A stretch of 64,000 bases of DNA from Tanypteryx hageni (lineage: Eukaryota; Arthropoda; Insecta; Odonata; Petaluridae), in contig CM054112.1 of assembly GCA_028673005.1 (NCBI GenBank), positions 27,196,124-27,260,123 of the forward strand. The letters run 5' to 3'. A model generated the notes under the pieces. It saw only the letters and a list, made by a program, of their open reading frames with translations, was not told the origin of the DNA and ran no database searches. Numbering within the stretch: the first letter of the stretch is position 1; each line of letters begins with the position of its first letter. Made by a program: the position numbers and the translations under genes. Shown piece by piece: positions 33,750 to 45,780 of this stretch.

Positions 33750-36700
33750 ATGGCGGACGATACGTCTAGGCGTTCACCCTTGCTCCGTGTTTATTGCTAT
33801 CTTTCTTTGGTGTTTTTATTGATATTAGTGCAAATTTACGCGAGAATTCACCGTGAATATTCTACTCCCATGTCTGATTGCTCGTATGGTCCAACAAGGC
33901 ATTTCCTCTGCAGTTATAGAGCTTTTAGTTTTCCTTGCTCTGCAGCTTTGTGCCGATCCCAACGTTACGAAGCCTACGGCGTCTCTGTGCCCGGTAAGAG
34001 AAGCGATCGACGCTGCCCTCCCGTGAGCCTTCGGACAGTTGTTTCTCATTCCCTTCACACTGCTTTGGTGGGTTATATGACTGTGTTATTATTATGTGGT
34101 GATATTGAGTTAAATCCGGGGCCTAATCAGGGCTTCCCCTTGTGTTTTTATTACCAAAATGTGAGAAGTATTAAAAACAAATTGTCAGCTTGTGACTTGT
34201 ATGCAACGGTTTTGTCACAGTTGGATGTCTTAGCTTTTACGGAAACTTGGCTCAATTCTTCCGTTAAGGACAGTGAATTTGCATTTTCTAATACCCACAA
34301 AATTTATCGCCGAGATCGATCCTCTAGGGGTGGTGGCGTGCTTTTAGCAATTAAATCAGGTTACTCCTCAAAACGAAGAAATGACCTAGAAACTTCCTGT
34401 GAAATCTTGTGGACTGAAATCTCTTTCGCACGCAATCCATCTTGCTCATCTGCCCATAAAAAAGTGTTCGTTGGCTGTTTTTATCGGCCCCCGTCGAGTG
34501 ATATCAAGGTTTTAGAAAACTGCCTCACTTCAATTATGTGAGTGCTACCGCTTGGTCCTGTAGTGTTACTCGGTGATTTCAATCTCTCCATACAGTGGGA
34601 GTCCTCTTTTAGAGGTGAAACTAAATCTCCCCATGACGAATTCTTTTACGAACATTTCATTACCGCTCTTGGGCTGTCCCAACATAATCTTTTTCCTACC
34701 AGAGATCTGGCAACGCCGGACTATATCGTCTCCTCAGTTTCTCCGCTTTCTCTCACTCCTGGCCGAAATATTTTCGACTCTGACCATGAGTCCCTTGACG
34801 TGGACTTCCGCTTACCAGGCAACCTCTGGCGACCCAAGGGTCCCCCCACCCTGTCTCGACCTTTTCCCGCTTGGAAGAAAGTTTGCTGGGATGATGTCAA
34901 TCACCGTCTAGCTGCACTTTACTGGGGCATATTAGATTCCTTAACTCCCGATGAAGCAGTGAGCTACCTGCAGGATATTATTGCTGGAGTGATTAAGGAC
35001 TGTGTTCCTTATGTCAAGCCCAAATCTAAACGTTTCCCTCCTTGGTATATTAGAGACACTCTTTTGACCTTAAAAAACAAAAACCGAGCTTGGAAACTTT
35101 GGAAAACTCACCGCAGTTTAGAATCACGAAACACTTTTGTTAACTTAAGGCGCTTATGTAAGTCCCTATTAGAAAAAGACTATACTAACTACATTAACAA
35201 AATCTCCTCTAATATCTCCTCAAACCCCCGGCAGTTCTGGGCGTTCGTCAATGGGCGTCGTAATAATAGGGAAATACCAGATATAGTTTTTAATGGCCCT
35301 CGTCTAGCTGTGGGACTCAATAGACCGGAACTTTTTAACAATTTTTTTAACGAATGCTTTGTTCTCCCTCGTAACATCTCCAGTGAGTTTGAAGACCCAC
35401 ACTTGCATCATGTAGCTTCTAATTTTACATTATCTGATTTACAAACTTCTCCATGTGAAGTCTATGAATTCCTATGCAAAATTAATCCACATCGCTCTAT
35501 AGGCCCTGATGGACTTAGTCCTGTATTTTTACGCAACTGTGCTTCTTCTCTCTGTATTCCATTGAGTATAATTTTCAACAGATGCTACTCCTTAGGTCTC
35601 TTTCCCTCTCAATGGAAACATGCGAATATTATTCCGATTCATAAATCAGGTTCCAAATCGGACGTTACAAATTACCGACCAATTTCTTTACTTCCTATTC
35701 TTTCTTCAATTTGTGAAAAAATTATTTTAAACCGCCTCTTTTATTTTACTTCTCCGCACTTATCCACCAAACAACATGGCTTTGTTCCGGGCCGCTCTTG
35801 CTTGTCAAATCTAGCTGTTTTCCAAAAGCACTCCGTGGAAGCCTTAGAAAATAATTCACAACTAGATACAATATTCCTTGATTTCTCTAAGGCTTTTGAT
35901 TCTTTGAATCACAACCATCTACTTAATAAGCTTAGTCACCGCTTCAACTTGCATGGAAATTTCCTTCTGCTATTACGTAGTTTTTTAAATAACAGATATC
36001 AGCGAGTCATTCTTTCAGGCCATACTTCAAATTGGTCAATTGTTCCTTCAGGTGTTCCTCAGGGCAGTGTTCTTGCCCCCTTTTTGTTTAACCTTTTTAT
36101 TGATGACTTATCATCTCAATTACGTCCCTCTCAAGCCGAAATACTTATGTATGCAGATGACTGCAAAATATTTAGGCAAATTCACTCCGCTGAAGACAGC
36201 TTAATACTTCAACAGGCACTCAACATCGTAACCAACTGGTGCTCTGATTCTTCTCTTTGATTAAACCCAAATAAATCCACCGTAATGACCGTAACTCTTC
36301 GCAAAAATCCTTTAGAATTTAACTACACAATTGACTCTATTTTATTACCCAGAACCATTCTTCAGAAGGACCTAGGGGTATTAATTGATAATAAGTTAAA
36401 CTTTACAGCACACATAACTGCAACAAAACGCAAAGCTATGGCCCTACTAGGAATATTATACAGATTTACGGACATAAAGGATGCAGCTTCCCTTAAATTA
36501 TACTTTTCCACATTAGTCTTCCCAGTTGTGAATTATGCTTCCCCTATTTGGTCTATGGCTGCAGCCTCTAAACTTTCTTCTCTTGATTGCGTACTAAATT
36601 TCTTTGTTAGAATAGTTAAATATCGTATACCCTCTCTCCAGACTTCCTCTAAGGAAGCCATCCTAACGGCCTTGTCCCTAGACCAATTTTCGGTATCTCG

Positions 36701-36979
36701 ACAAAAATCTGACCTCTCCTTATGTTATAACATTTTAAACTCTTATATAGACAGTCCAGAACTCTTGGCCTCTTTCGGTTAACGAGTACCCTCTAGAACA
36801 ACACGCTCTATGGATTTACTCCACATTCCAACCACAAGGTTATCTATTATTAGGCGCTCTTTTTTTTCCGTCTTCCTACCCTATTTAATTATCTACCTTC
36901 CCACATAGATCCGTTTATCCTTTCCTGTAAATCATTTATCAAAGGTTCTAGAGCTCATTTACCTCATTCTCACCTCTAA
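33750..36979 (+). pseudogene. L2/CR1-type LINE polyprotein with in-frame stops
   Basis: The ATG at 33750 starts a leader with a hydrophobic stretch (LLRVYCYLSLVFLLILVQIY, residues 11-30), then Cys-rich sequence and a second hydrophobic stretch. The 2A-like motif GDIELNPGP is at residues 117-125. An endonuclease follows: YYQNVRSIKNKL, AFTETWLNSSV, FYRPPSS, LLGDFNLS and DSDHESLDV. The reverse transcriptase has SIGPDGLSPVFLRN, NYRPISLLPILSSICEK, FLDFSKAFDSLNHNHLL, SGVPQGSVLAPFLFNLFIDD and MYADDCKIF. The frame is kept across TGA at 34539-34541 and TGA at 36258-36260, both possibly CGA Arg codons lost by deamination, and TAA at 36780-36782. A one-base shift in the T run near 36868 leads to RLPTLFNYLPSHIDPF and the terminal TAA at 36977-36979. 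The element is recently inactivated, since few lesions are present. Confidence 0.9.
34098..34124 (+). other. 2A-like ribosome-skipping motif in the LINE ORF
   Basis: The codons read GDIELNPGP, matching the D-[VI]-E-x-N-P-G-P consensus of 2A peptides, at which translation releases after Gly and resumes at Pro. It is preceded by the hydrophobic MTVLLLC, as in known 2A sequences. 2A-like motifs at the N-terminus of some APE-type non-LTR elements are established. Placement between a leader and the endonuclease domain implies that the endonuclease/RT would be released as a separate protein starting with Pro125. Confidence 0.8.
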
Positions 36980-37175
36980 TATCTTTGTGCTCTATCCGCA
37001 GTGTTATTTTCCCTTTTCTCTTTCGTGTTGTATTCTTATTATTATTATTATTCTCTGTTTTTTCCTGTTTTTTATTCGCATTTATTTATATTCATGATGT
37101 TATATATTTCACTCTAAAATGGCGAATGCTGTATGTGAAATTTTTAATTAAATAAATAAAATAAATAAATAAAAG

Positions 37176-39600
37176 AAGATTCATTTTTCACACAGAAATT
37201 TCAACATTACAAATAGTCTTTTAATTCTAAAGATTACATTTCTGCAGCGATTTTCGTTTTTCCCACATGTAAGAATAATAGTTTAAAACAATCTCCAAAT
37301 GTCACAATTTAAAACATTTTACATTTTCTCCATTATGGGGTACTAATGCTACACATTTGAGCCAAATTTTAAAGTTGTAGCACTTCTAAAAATAAAATAA
37401 TATTTTTCTTATTGTTTAAATTTAAATAATTTTTAACGGTTGCCGCAATACATATATGGTAAAATTGAAATGTTTATTTGTGCAAATTTAATATACTGTA
37501 AATAATTTGAAAATTTCAGCTTCCTAGCTCATCCCATAGTACCTAAACAGCTATCTATTTGTTTAAAATTTAAGAATTTTTAACTGCCAAACAAATTAAA
37601 ATATCAAAATTTGTGTAATCCCTATTTGGTTATTTAAGGAATTCTACTTATAAAAAAAATTTCAACTCCGTGGAACATTCGGAAAAACATAAACCTTGAA
37701 AATTTGTTTAAAAAATTGCGAATTTTTAGCGGCCGCATTGTTGCACTTTTTCAAGATTTTCGTCTTTTCTAGTCGGTTTTGCACAATATTCCACCTATGA
37801 AAAAAATTTCGAATCTCCAGCTTATCTGGAAGTGCCTAAACATTAGTATCCTCCTGTTATCTATTATATATCGACGACTCTTACAAAGGAGGAGGATATA
37901 ACATACTAGTAGTTGGTGCTTGCATTCTGTAAGCATTTCATCTCAATATTAAAAAACATTCATTTTTCAGACACACATTTCATCATTACAAATATTCTTT
38001 TAATTCTAAAGATTTCACCTCCGCAGCGATTTCCGTTTTCCCCAAATGTAAAAATAATAGTTTTTAACATTCCCCAAATGTTGCAATTTAAATTTTTTTA
38101 CACTTTCTCCATTATGGGGTACTAATTCTACACAATTTAGCAAAATTTTAAAGTTGTAGAACTTCTAGAAGTCAAATAATATTTTCTAATTGTTTAAATT
38201 TAAATAATTTTTAACGGCCGCCGAAATTCATGTATGGTAAAATTGAAATGTTTTTGTGCTAGTTTACTACTTTGTACATAACTGGAAAATTTCAGCTCCA
38301 TAGATCATCCCGTAATGTCTAAACAGTTATCTGTTTAAAATTTAAGAATTTTTAACTGCCAAACAAATTAAAATATAAAAATTTGTATATTCCGTATTTC
38401 GTTATTTTAGGAATTCTACTTATTAAAAAAATTTCAACTCCGTAGCAAATGCGGAAATACATAAACCATGAAAATTTGTTTAAACAATTGCGAATTTTTA
38501 GCGGCCGCATTGCTGCACTTTTTCAAAATTTTCGTTTTTTCTAGTTGGTTTTCCACAAAATCCTACCTATGAAAAAAATTTCGAATCTCCAGCACGTCTG
38601 GAAGTGCCTAAACATTAGTATCCTCCTGTTATCATTATATATCGACGACTCTTACAGAGGAGGATATAACATACTAGTAGTTGGTGCTTGCATACTGCAA
38701 GCATTTCATCTCACATTAAAAGAACATTCATTTTTCACACAGAAATTTCAACATTACAATTAGTCTTTTAATTCTAAAAATTTCACCTCCGCAGCGATTT
38801 TCGTTTTTCCCACATGTAAGAATAATAGTTTAAAACAATCTCCAAATGTCACAATTTTAAACATTTTACATTTTCTCCATTATGGGGTACTAATGCTACA
38901 CATTTGAGCCAAATTTTAAAGTTGTAGCACTTCTAGAAATAAAATAATATTTTTCTTATTGTTTAAGTTTAAATAATTTTTAACGGTTGCCGCAATATAT
39001 ATATATGGAGAGATTGAAATGTTTATTTGTGGAAATGCACTGTTCTGTAAATAATTTGAAAATTGCAGCTTCCTAGCTCATCCCGTAGAACCTAAAAAAT
39101 TATTAAACTTTAATGTTCAAATTGGGTTAAAACAACCCCTAAAATTTACAATTTTAAAATTTTCCATTTTTATAGTTGGTTATGAGAAAAGTTCTATAAT
39201 CTTACAAAATTTCAGCTTCCTAAACTTATTAGATTGGTCTACACACTAGATTACGTTTTCCCATGCTAACTTATGGGAGATATTCCGGGGACTCTGGAGT
39301 CGAACCCAAGACACTGTAAGCAAATGTAACTATAATTCCTAATAGATATTGCGGCCATCTAGCAACACAGATAATTTCATTTTTCTAGTTTACCGGTAAA
39401 TGCCCATAATTAATTTACAAAAATGGCGCAATGCTTTTCTTATGGGAAAAACGCAACTTTCGGAATTTCTGGAGTCGAACTCATGTCACTTAGGTAAGAA
39501 GTCTCATTTTATCTGTAGGTTTCTCCATCATATCTACAAAAACTGAAATATTGAGATCTCCTGCTCTTGTAGTTTAGGCTGGACATTAGTATCCTCCTGT
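37176..39600. repeat. satellite array, block 3, ending in a variant unit
   Basis: Block 2 orientation continues after the LINE, with cassettes at about 37861 and 38634. From about 39095 the body changes to a different sequence, with landmarks AGATTGGTCTACACACTAGA, a B-box-like GGAGTCGAACC at 39296-39306 on the minus strand, and a second GGAGTCGAACTC near 39471. The block still ends in the common terminus GGACATTAGTATCCTCCTGT. The variant body is found again, inverted, at 43263-43760 and in part at 55118-55386. Confidence 0.85.
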
Positions 39601-42390
39601 TATATCCTCCTCTGTAAGAGTCGTCGATATATAATGATAACATATAACAGGAGGATACTAATGTTTAGGCACTTCCAGATGTGCTGGAGATTCGAAATTT
39701 TTTTCATAGGTATGATTTTGTGCAAAACCGACTACAAAAAACGAAAATCTTGAAAAAGTGCAACAATGCGGCCGCTAATAATTCGCAATTGTTTAAACAA
39801 ATTTTCAAGGTTTATGTATTTCCGAATGTGCAACGGAGTTGAAATTTTTTTTTATAAGTAGAATTCCTAAAATAACGAAATAGGGATCATACAAATTTTG
39901 ATATTTTAATTTGTTTGGCAGTTAAAAATTCTTAAAGTTTAAACAAATGGATAACTGTTTAGGTACTACGAGATGAGCTAGGAAGCTGAAATTTTCAAAT
40001 TATTTACAGAGTAGTAAATTTGCATAAATAAACATTTCAATTTTACCAATTATACCGCAGCTGAATTGCCGGAGATTCGAAATTTTTTTCATAGGTAGGA
40101 TTTTGTGCACAACCGACTAGAAAAAGCGAAAATTTTGAAAAAGTGCAGCAATGCGGCCGCTAAAAATTCGCAATTGTTTAAACAAATTTTCATGGATTAT
40201 GTATTTCCGCATGTGCTACAGAGTTGAAATTTTTTTTATAAGTAGAATTCACAAAAAAACCAAATCAGGATTATACAAATTTTGATATTTTAATTTGTTT
40301 GGCAGTTAAAAATTCTTAAAGTTTAAACAAATAGATAAATGTGTAGGTACTACTGTATGAGCTAGGAAGCTGAAATTTTCAAATTATTTACAGAGTAGTA
40401 AATTTGCACAAATAAACATTTCAATTTTACCATATGTGAATTGCGGCGGCCGTTAAAAATTATTTAAATTTTAACAATTAGAAAAATAATATTTTACTTC
40501 TAGAAGTGCTACAACTTAAAAATTTGGCTAAAATGTGTAGCATTAGTACCCCATAATGGAGAAAGTGTAAAAATTTTAAAATTGCAACATTTGGGGATTG
40601 TTTTAAAATATTATTTTTACATGTGGGAAAAACGAAAATCGCTGCGGAGGTGAAATATTTAGAATTAAAAATATATGTGTAATGATGAAAGATGAATAAT
40701 GAATGTTTTTTTATGTTGAGATGAAATGCTTGCAGTATGCAAGCACCAACGATTAGTATGTTATATCCTCCTCTGTAAGAGTCGTCGATATATAATGATA
40801 TATAACATATAACAGGAGGATACTAATGTTTAGGCACTTCCAGATGAGCTGGAGATTCGAAATTTTTGTCATAGGTAGGATTTTGTGCAAAACCGACCAG
40901 AAAAAACGAAAATCTTGAATAAGTGCAACAATGCGGCCGCTAAAAATTCGCAATTGTTTAAACAAAATTTCAAAGTTTATGTATTTCCGAATGTGCCACG
41001 GAGTTGAAATTTTTTATATAAGTAGAATTCCTTAAAAAACGAAATAGGGATTATACAATTTTTGATATTTTAATTTGTTTGGCAGTTAAAAATTCTTAAA
41101 GTTTAAAGAAATAGATAACTGTGTAGGTACTACGGGATAACCTACGAAGCTGAAATTTTCAAATTATTTACAGAGTAGTAAATTTGCACAGATAAACATT
41201 TCAATTTTACCATATTTATATTGCGGCAACGGTTAAAAATTATTTAATTTTAAACAATTAGAAAAATATTATTTTATTTCTAGAAGTGCTACACTTTAAA
41301 ATTTTTCTAAATTGTGTAGCATTAGTACCCCATAATGTAGAAAGTGTAAAAATTTTTAAATTGCAATATTTGGGGATTGTTTAAAACTATTATTTTTACA
41401 TTTGGGGAAAACGGAAATCGCTTCGGAGGTGAAATCTTTTGAATTAAAAGAATATTTGTAATGATGAAATATCTGTCGGAAAAATGAGTGTTTTTCCAAG
41501 GTGAGATGAAATGCTTGCAGTATGCAAGCACCAACTACTAGTCATTATATATCGACGACTCTTACAGAGGAGGATATAACATATATATAACAGGAGGATA
41601 CTAATGTTTAGGCACTTCCAGATGTGCTGGAGATTCGAAATTTTTTTCATAGGTAGGATTTTGTGCACAACCGACTAGAAAAAGAGAAAATTGTGTAGCA
41701 TTAGTACCCCATAATGGAGAAAGTGTAAAAATTTTTAAATTGCAATATTTGGGGATTGTTTAAAACTATTATTTTTACATTTGGGGAAAACGGAAATCGC
41801 TGCGGAGGTGAAATCTTTTGAATTAAAAGAACATTTGTAATGATGAAATGTCTGTCTGTAAAATGAATGTTTTTTCAATGTCATATGAAATGCTTGCAGT
41901 ATGCAAGCACCAACTACTAGTATGTTATATCCTCCTCTGTAAGAGTCGTCGATATATAATGATATATAACAGGAGGATACTAATGTTTTGGCACTTCCTG
42001 ATAAGCTGGAGATTCGAAATTTTTTTCTTAGGTAGGATTTTGTCCAAAACCAACTAGAAAAAACGAAAATCTTGAAAAAGTGCAACAATGCGGCCGCTAA
42101 AAATTCGCAATTGTTTAAACAAATTTTCATGGATTATGTATTTTCGCATGTGCTACGGAGTTGAAATTTTTTTTGTAAGTAGAATTCTTAAAAAAACGAA
42201 ATAGGGATTATACAAATTTTGATATTTTAATTTGTTTGGCAGTTAAAAATTCTTAAAATTTAAACAAATAGATAGCTGTTTAGGTACTACGGGATGAGCT
42301 AGGAAGCTGAAATTTTCAAATTATTTACAGAGTAGTAAATTTGCATAAATAAACATTTCAATTTTACCAATTTTACCGCAGCTGAATTGC
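39601..42390. repeat. satellite array, block 4 (inverted orientation)
   Basis: After a tail-to-tail junction at about 39595-39660 the units run in the opposite direction: AGGAGGATACTAATGTTTAG first and the hairpin with CTAG last. Full and partial units start at about 39650, 40812, 41592 and 41967. An internal truncation joins CCGCAGCTGAATTGC to GGAGATTCGAAA near 40070, and a partial unit starts at about 41692. At 41534-41585 the cassette is in the opposite orientation to that expected for this block. Confidence 0.85.
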
Positions 42391-43199
42391 TGGACATTTT
42401 AAATAACCACGTCTATAGTTACCATAAAATGGCTCGTATAAACAAAAAATGTAGATGGGTGTTGCCTTAAAGATGACAAGCAATTCACGGCTAATAATTC
42501 GCTGCAAGCCAGCATTACAATGTACTTACCTCCTTGTTGCATGCTTGACAGATGATAATTTTTCCATCCGTTGTGAAGTACGGGATCTCTTGTAACCACT
42601 GACGTATTAAATAAGCTTTCTAACTTGCTACTTTATGCATTGCACTTTCACAATTTTCACGTTCACACTTCTCACCTTCACCCTCTGCAGTCTGGAGATG
42701 GACTGCAGGGTTATTCTCGTTTTCCCGTGTCACACAATATGGCAATGTAACGATGAGAAATTAACGCAACATCAGATTAAACCCATTGTTACATTGTCGC
42801 ATCGCGCGACACAGGGAAACAATATCACCGCCGGATACGTGACAGGTCTGAGCTGATGTTCGCCACCTGATCATGACCGTGGTGTGAAGGACATTTTCCC
42901 AACCCTCAACTGAACATTGTACAGTCAGTTTAAAAAATATTACTAGTACCAAAATCTGCTTTTGTTGTCGATTTTTTCTACAAAATTAGCCCTTTTTAGG
43001 CTTTTTTTGCATGAAAATGGCAAAGATAAGCATTAACGTCGAAATAGGCATTTTTAGGCATGCATGTCAAAATAGGCATTTTTAGGCACTATAAAATATA
43101 CGTTTTCAGGATTAATTATTCATGAAACGTATATATACAATTGTATATTCAGATATCTACTCAGGAAATAAATAGATTTTTACCTAAAGATCCGCGGTC
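42391..43199. other. 0.8 kb non-satellite insert within the array
   Basis: The sequence is unlike the satellite and separates two array blocks. It contains an imperfect hairpin: TTTTCCCGTGTCAC at 42720-42733 against GCGACACAGGGAAAC at 42806-42820, with inner arms GGCAATGTAAC (42741-42751) and GTTACATTGTC (42788-42798). It also has a cluster of AGGCATTTTTAGGCA-type repeats at about 43050-43100. The satellite copy to its left stops at CCGCAGCTGAATTGC, the same truncation point as near 40077. No ORF with recognisable domains was found. It is probably a non-autonomous element or a captured fragment. Confidence 0.5.
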
Positions 43200-45770
43200 T
43201 AGTTATATGTTATCATTATATATCGACGACTCTTACAGAGGATATATATAACATATAGGAGGATACTAATGTCCAGCCCAAACTACAAGAGCTAGAGAGC
43301 TGAAAGTTTCAGTTTTTGTAGATATGTTGGAGAAACACACAGATAAAATGAGACTTCTTACCTAAGTGACATGAGTTTGACTCCAGAAATTCCAAAAGTT
43401 GCGTTTTTTCCCATAAGAAAAGCATTGCGCAATTTTTGTAAATTAATTATGGGCACTTGCCGGTAAGCTAGAAAGATGAAATTTTCAGTGTTGCTAGATG
43501 GCCGCAATATCTATTAGGAATTATTGTCACTTTTACTTACAGTGTCTTGGGTTCGACTCCCGAGACACCGGAATATCTCCCGAAAGTTAGCATGGGAAAA
43601 GGTTTTTCTAGCGTGTAGACCAATCTAATAGGTTAAGGTAGCTGAAATTTTGCAGGTTTATAGAAAATTTGTCATAACCAATTATAAAAGTCGAAAATTT
43701 TAAAATTGTAAATTTTAGGGGTTGTTTTAACCCCATTCGAAGATTAAATTTTAATAATTTTTTATGAACTACGGGATAAGCTAGGAAGCTGCAATTTTCA
43801 AATTATTTACAGAGTAGTGAATTTGCACAAATAAACATTTCAATTTTACCATATATATATTGCGGCAACCGTTAAAAATTATTTAAATTTAAACAATTAG
43901 AAAAATATTATTTTACTTCTAGAAGTGCTACAACTTTAAAATTTGGCTAAAATGTGTGGCATTAGTACCCCATAATGAAGAAAGTGTAAAATTTTTAAAA
44001 TTGCAACATTTGGGGATTGTTTTAAACTATTATTTTTACATGTGGGAAAAACGAAAATCGCTGCAGAAATGAAATCTTTAGAATTAAAAGACTATTTGTA
44101 ATGTTGAAATTTCTGTCAGAAAAATGAATGTTCATTAAATGTGAGATGAAATACTTGCAGTATGCAAGCACCAACTACTAGTATGTTATATCCTCCTCTG
44201 TAAGAGTCGTCGATGTATAATAGATAACATATAACAGGAGGATACTAATGTTTAGGCACTTTCAGATAAGCTGGAGATTCGAAATTTTTTTCTTAGGTAG
44301 GATTTTGTGCAAAACCGACTAGAAAAAACGAAAATCTTGAAAAAGTTCAACAATGCGGCCGCTAAAAATTCGCAATTGTTTAAACAAATTTTCAAGGTTT
44401 ATATATTTCCGAATGTGCCACGGAGTTGAAATTTTTTTTATAAGTAGAATTCTTAAATAAACGAAATAGGGATTATACAAATTTTGATATTTTAATTTGT
44501 TTGGCAGTTAAAAATTCTTAAAGTTTAAACAAATAGATAGCTGTTTAGGTACTATAGGATGGGCTAGGAAGCTGAAATTTTCAAATTATTTACAGTATAG
44601 TAAATTTGCACAAATAAACATTTCTATTTTACCATATATGTATTGCGGCAACCGTTAAAAATTATTTAAATTTAAACAATTAGAAAAATATTATTTTATT
44701 TCTAGAAGTGCTACAACTTTAAAATTTGGCTCAAATGTGTAGCATTAGAACCTTATAATGAAGAAAGTGTAAAATTGTTAAAATTGCGACATTTGTAGAT
44801 TGTTTTAAACTATTATTCTTACATGTGGGAAAAACGAAAATCGCTGCAGAAATGAAATCTTTAGAATTAAAAGACTATTTGTAATGTTGAAATTTCTGTC
44901 TGAAAAATGAATGTTCTTTTAATGTGAGATGAAATGCTTGCAGTATGCAAGCACCAACTATTAGTATGTTATATCCTCCTCCTCTGTAAGAGTCGTCGAT
45001 ATATAATGATAGGAAGATACAAATGTTTAGGCACTTCCAGATGTGCTGGAGATTCGAAATTTTTTTCTTAGGTAGGAGTTTGTGCAAAACCGACTAGGAA
45101 AAACGAAAATTTTGAAAAAGTGCAACATGGCGGCTGCTAAAAATTCGCAATTTTTTAAACAAATTATAAGGGTTTAGGCATTTCAGAATGTGCTAAGGAG
45201 CTGAATTTTTTTTATAAGTAGAATTCTTAAAAAAAAACGAAATAGGGATTACACAAATTTTGATATTTTAATTTGTTTGGCAGATAAAAATTCTTCAAGT
45301 TTAAACAAAGAGATAACTGTTTAGGTACTACAGGATGAGCTAGGAAGCTGAAATTTTCAAATTATTTACAGAGTAGTGGATTCGCACAAATAAACATTTC
45401 AATTTTACCATATTTATATTGCGGCAACCGTTAAAAATTATTTAAATTTAAACAATTATAAAAATATTATTTTACTTCTAAAAGTGCTACAACTTTAAAA
45501 TTTGGCTAAAATGTGTGGCATTAGTACCCCATAATGAAGAGAGTGTAAAATTTTTAAAATTGCAACATTTAGGGATTGTTTTAAACTATTATTTTTACAT
45601 GTGGGAAAAACGAAAATTGCTGCGGAGGTGAAATCTTTAGAATTAAAAAATATTTGTAATGATGAAATGTCTTTCTGAAAAATGAATGTTTTTTCAAGGT
45701 GAGATGAAATGCTTGCAGTATGCAAGCACCAACTACTAGTATGTTATATCCTCTTCCTCTGTAAGGAACG
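43200..45770. repeat. satellite array, block 5 (inverted), starting with a variant unit
   Basis: An oppositely oriented cassette at 43205-43255 is followed by AGGAGGATACTAATGTCCAG and the variant body (43263-43760). That body carries the perfect B-box-like GGTTCGACTCC at 43550-43560, then continues into standard satellite sequence and ends in the hairpin with CTAG near 44180. Two more standard inverted units follow (about 44236-44960 and 45008-45740). The block ends in a head-to-head junction at 45741-45790 with a damaged cassette. Confidence 0.85.
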
Positions 45771-45780
45771 TCTATATAGA

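Larger units (their letters stand above)
33741..37175 (+). mobile_element. L2/CR1-type non-LTR retrotransposon with a 2A-like motif
   Basis: 3.4 kb LINE inserted into a satellite unit just after ATTTCATCTCA. The body resumes after the insertion with GATTCATTTTTCACACAG. The 3' end is GCTGTATGTGAAATTTTTAA then a run of AAATA/AAAT repeats, as in L2/CR1-like arthropod elements. No clear target-site duplication was seen. The 5' end may be truncated, because the ATG is within about 10 bp of the junction. The composition is less AT-rich than the array. Confidence 0.85.

Noticed and set aside
43550..43560. tRNA gene suggested by a perfect B-box GGTTCGACTCC
   Set aside because: No cloverleaf, acceptor stem or A box could be drawn around it. 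Kept only as a B-box-like motif.
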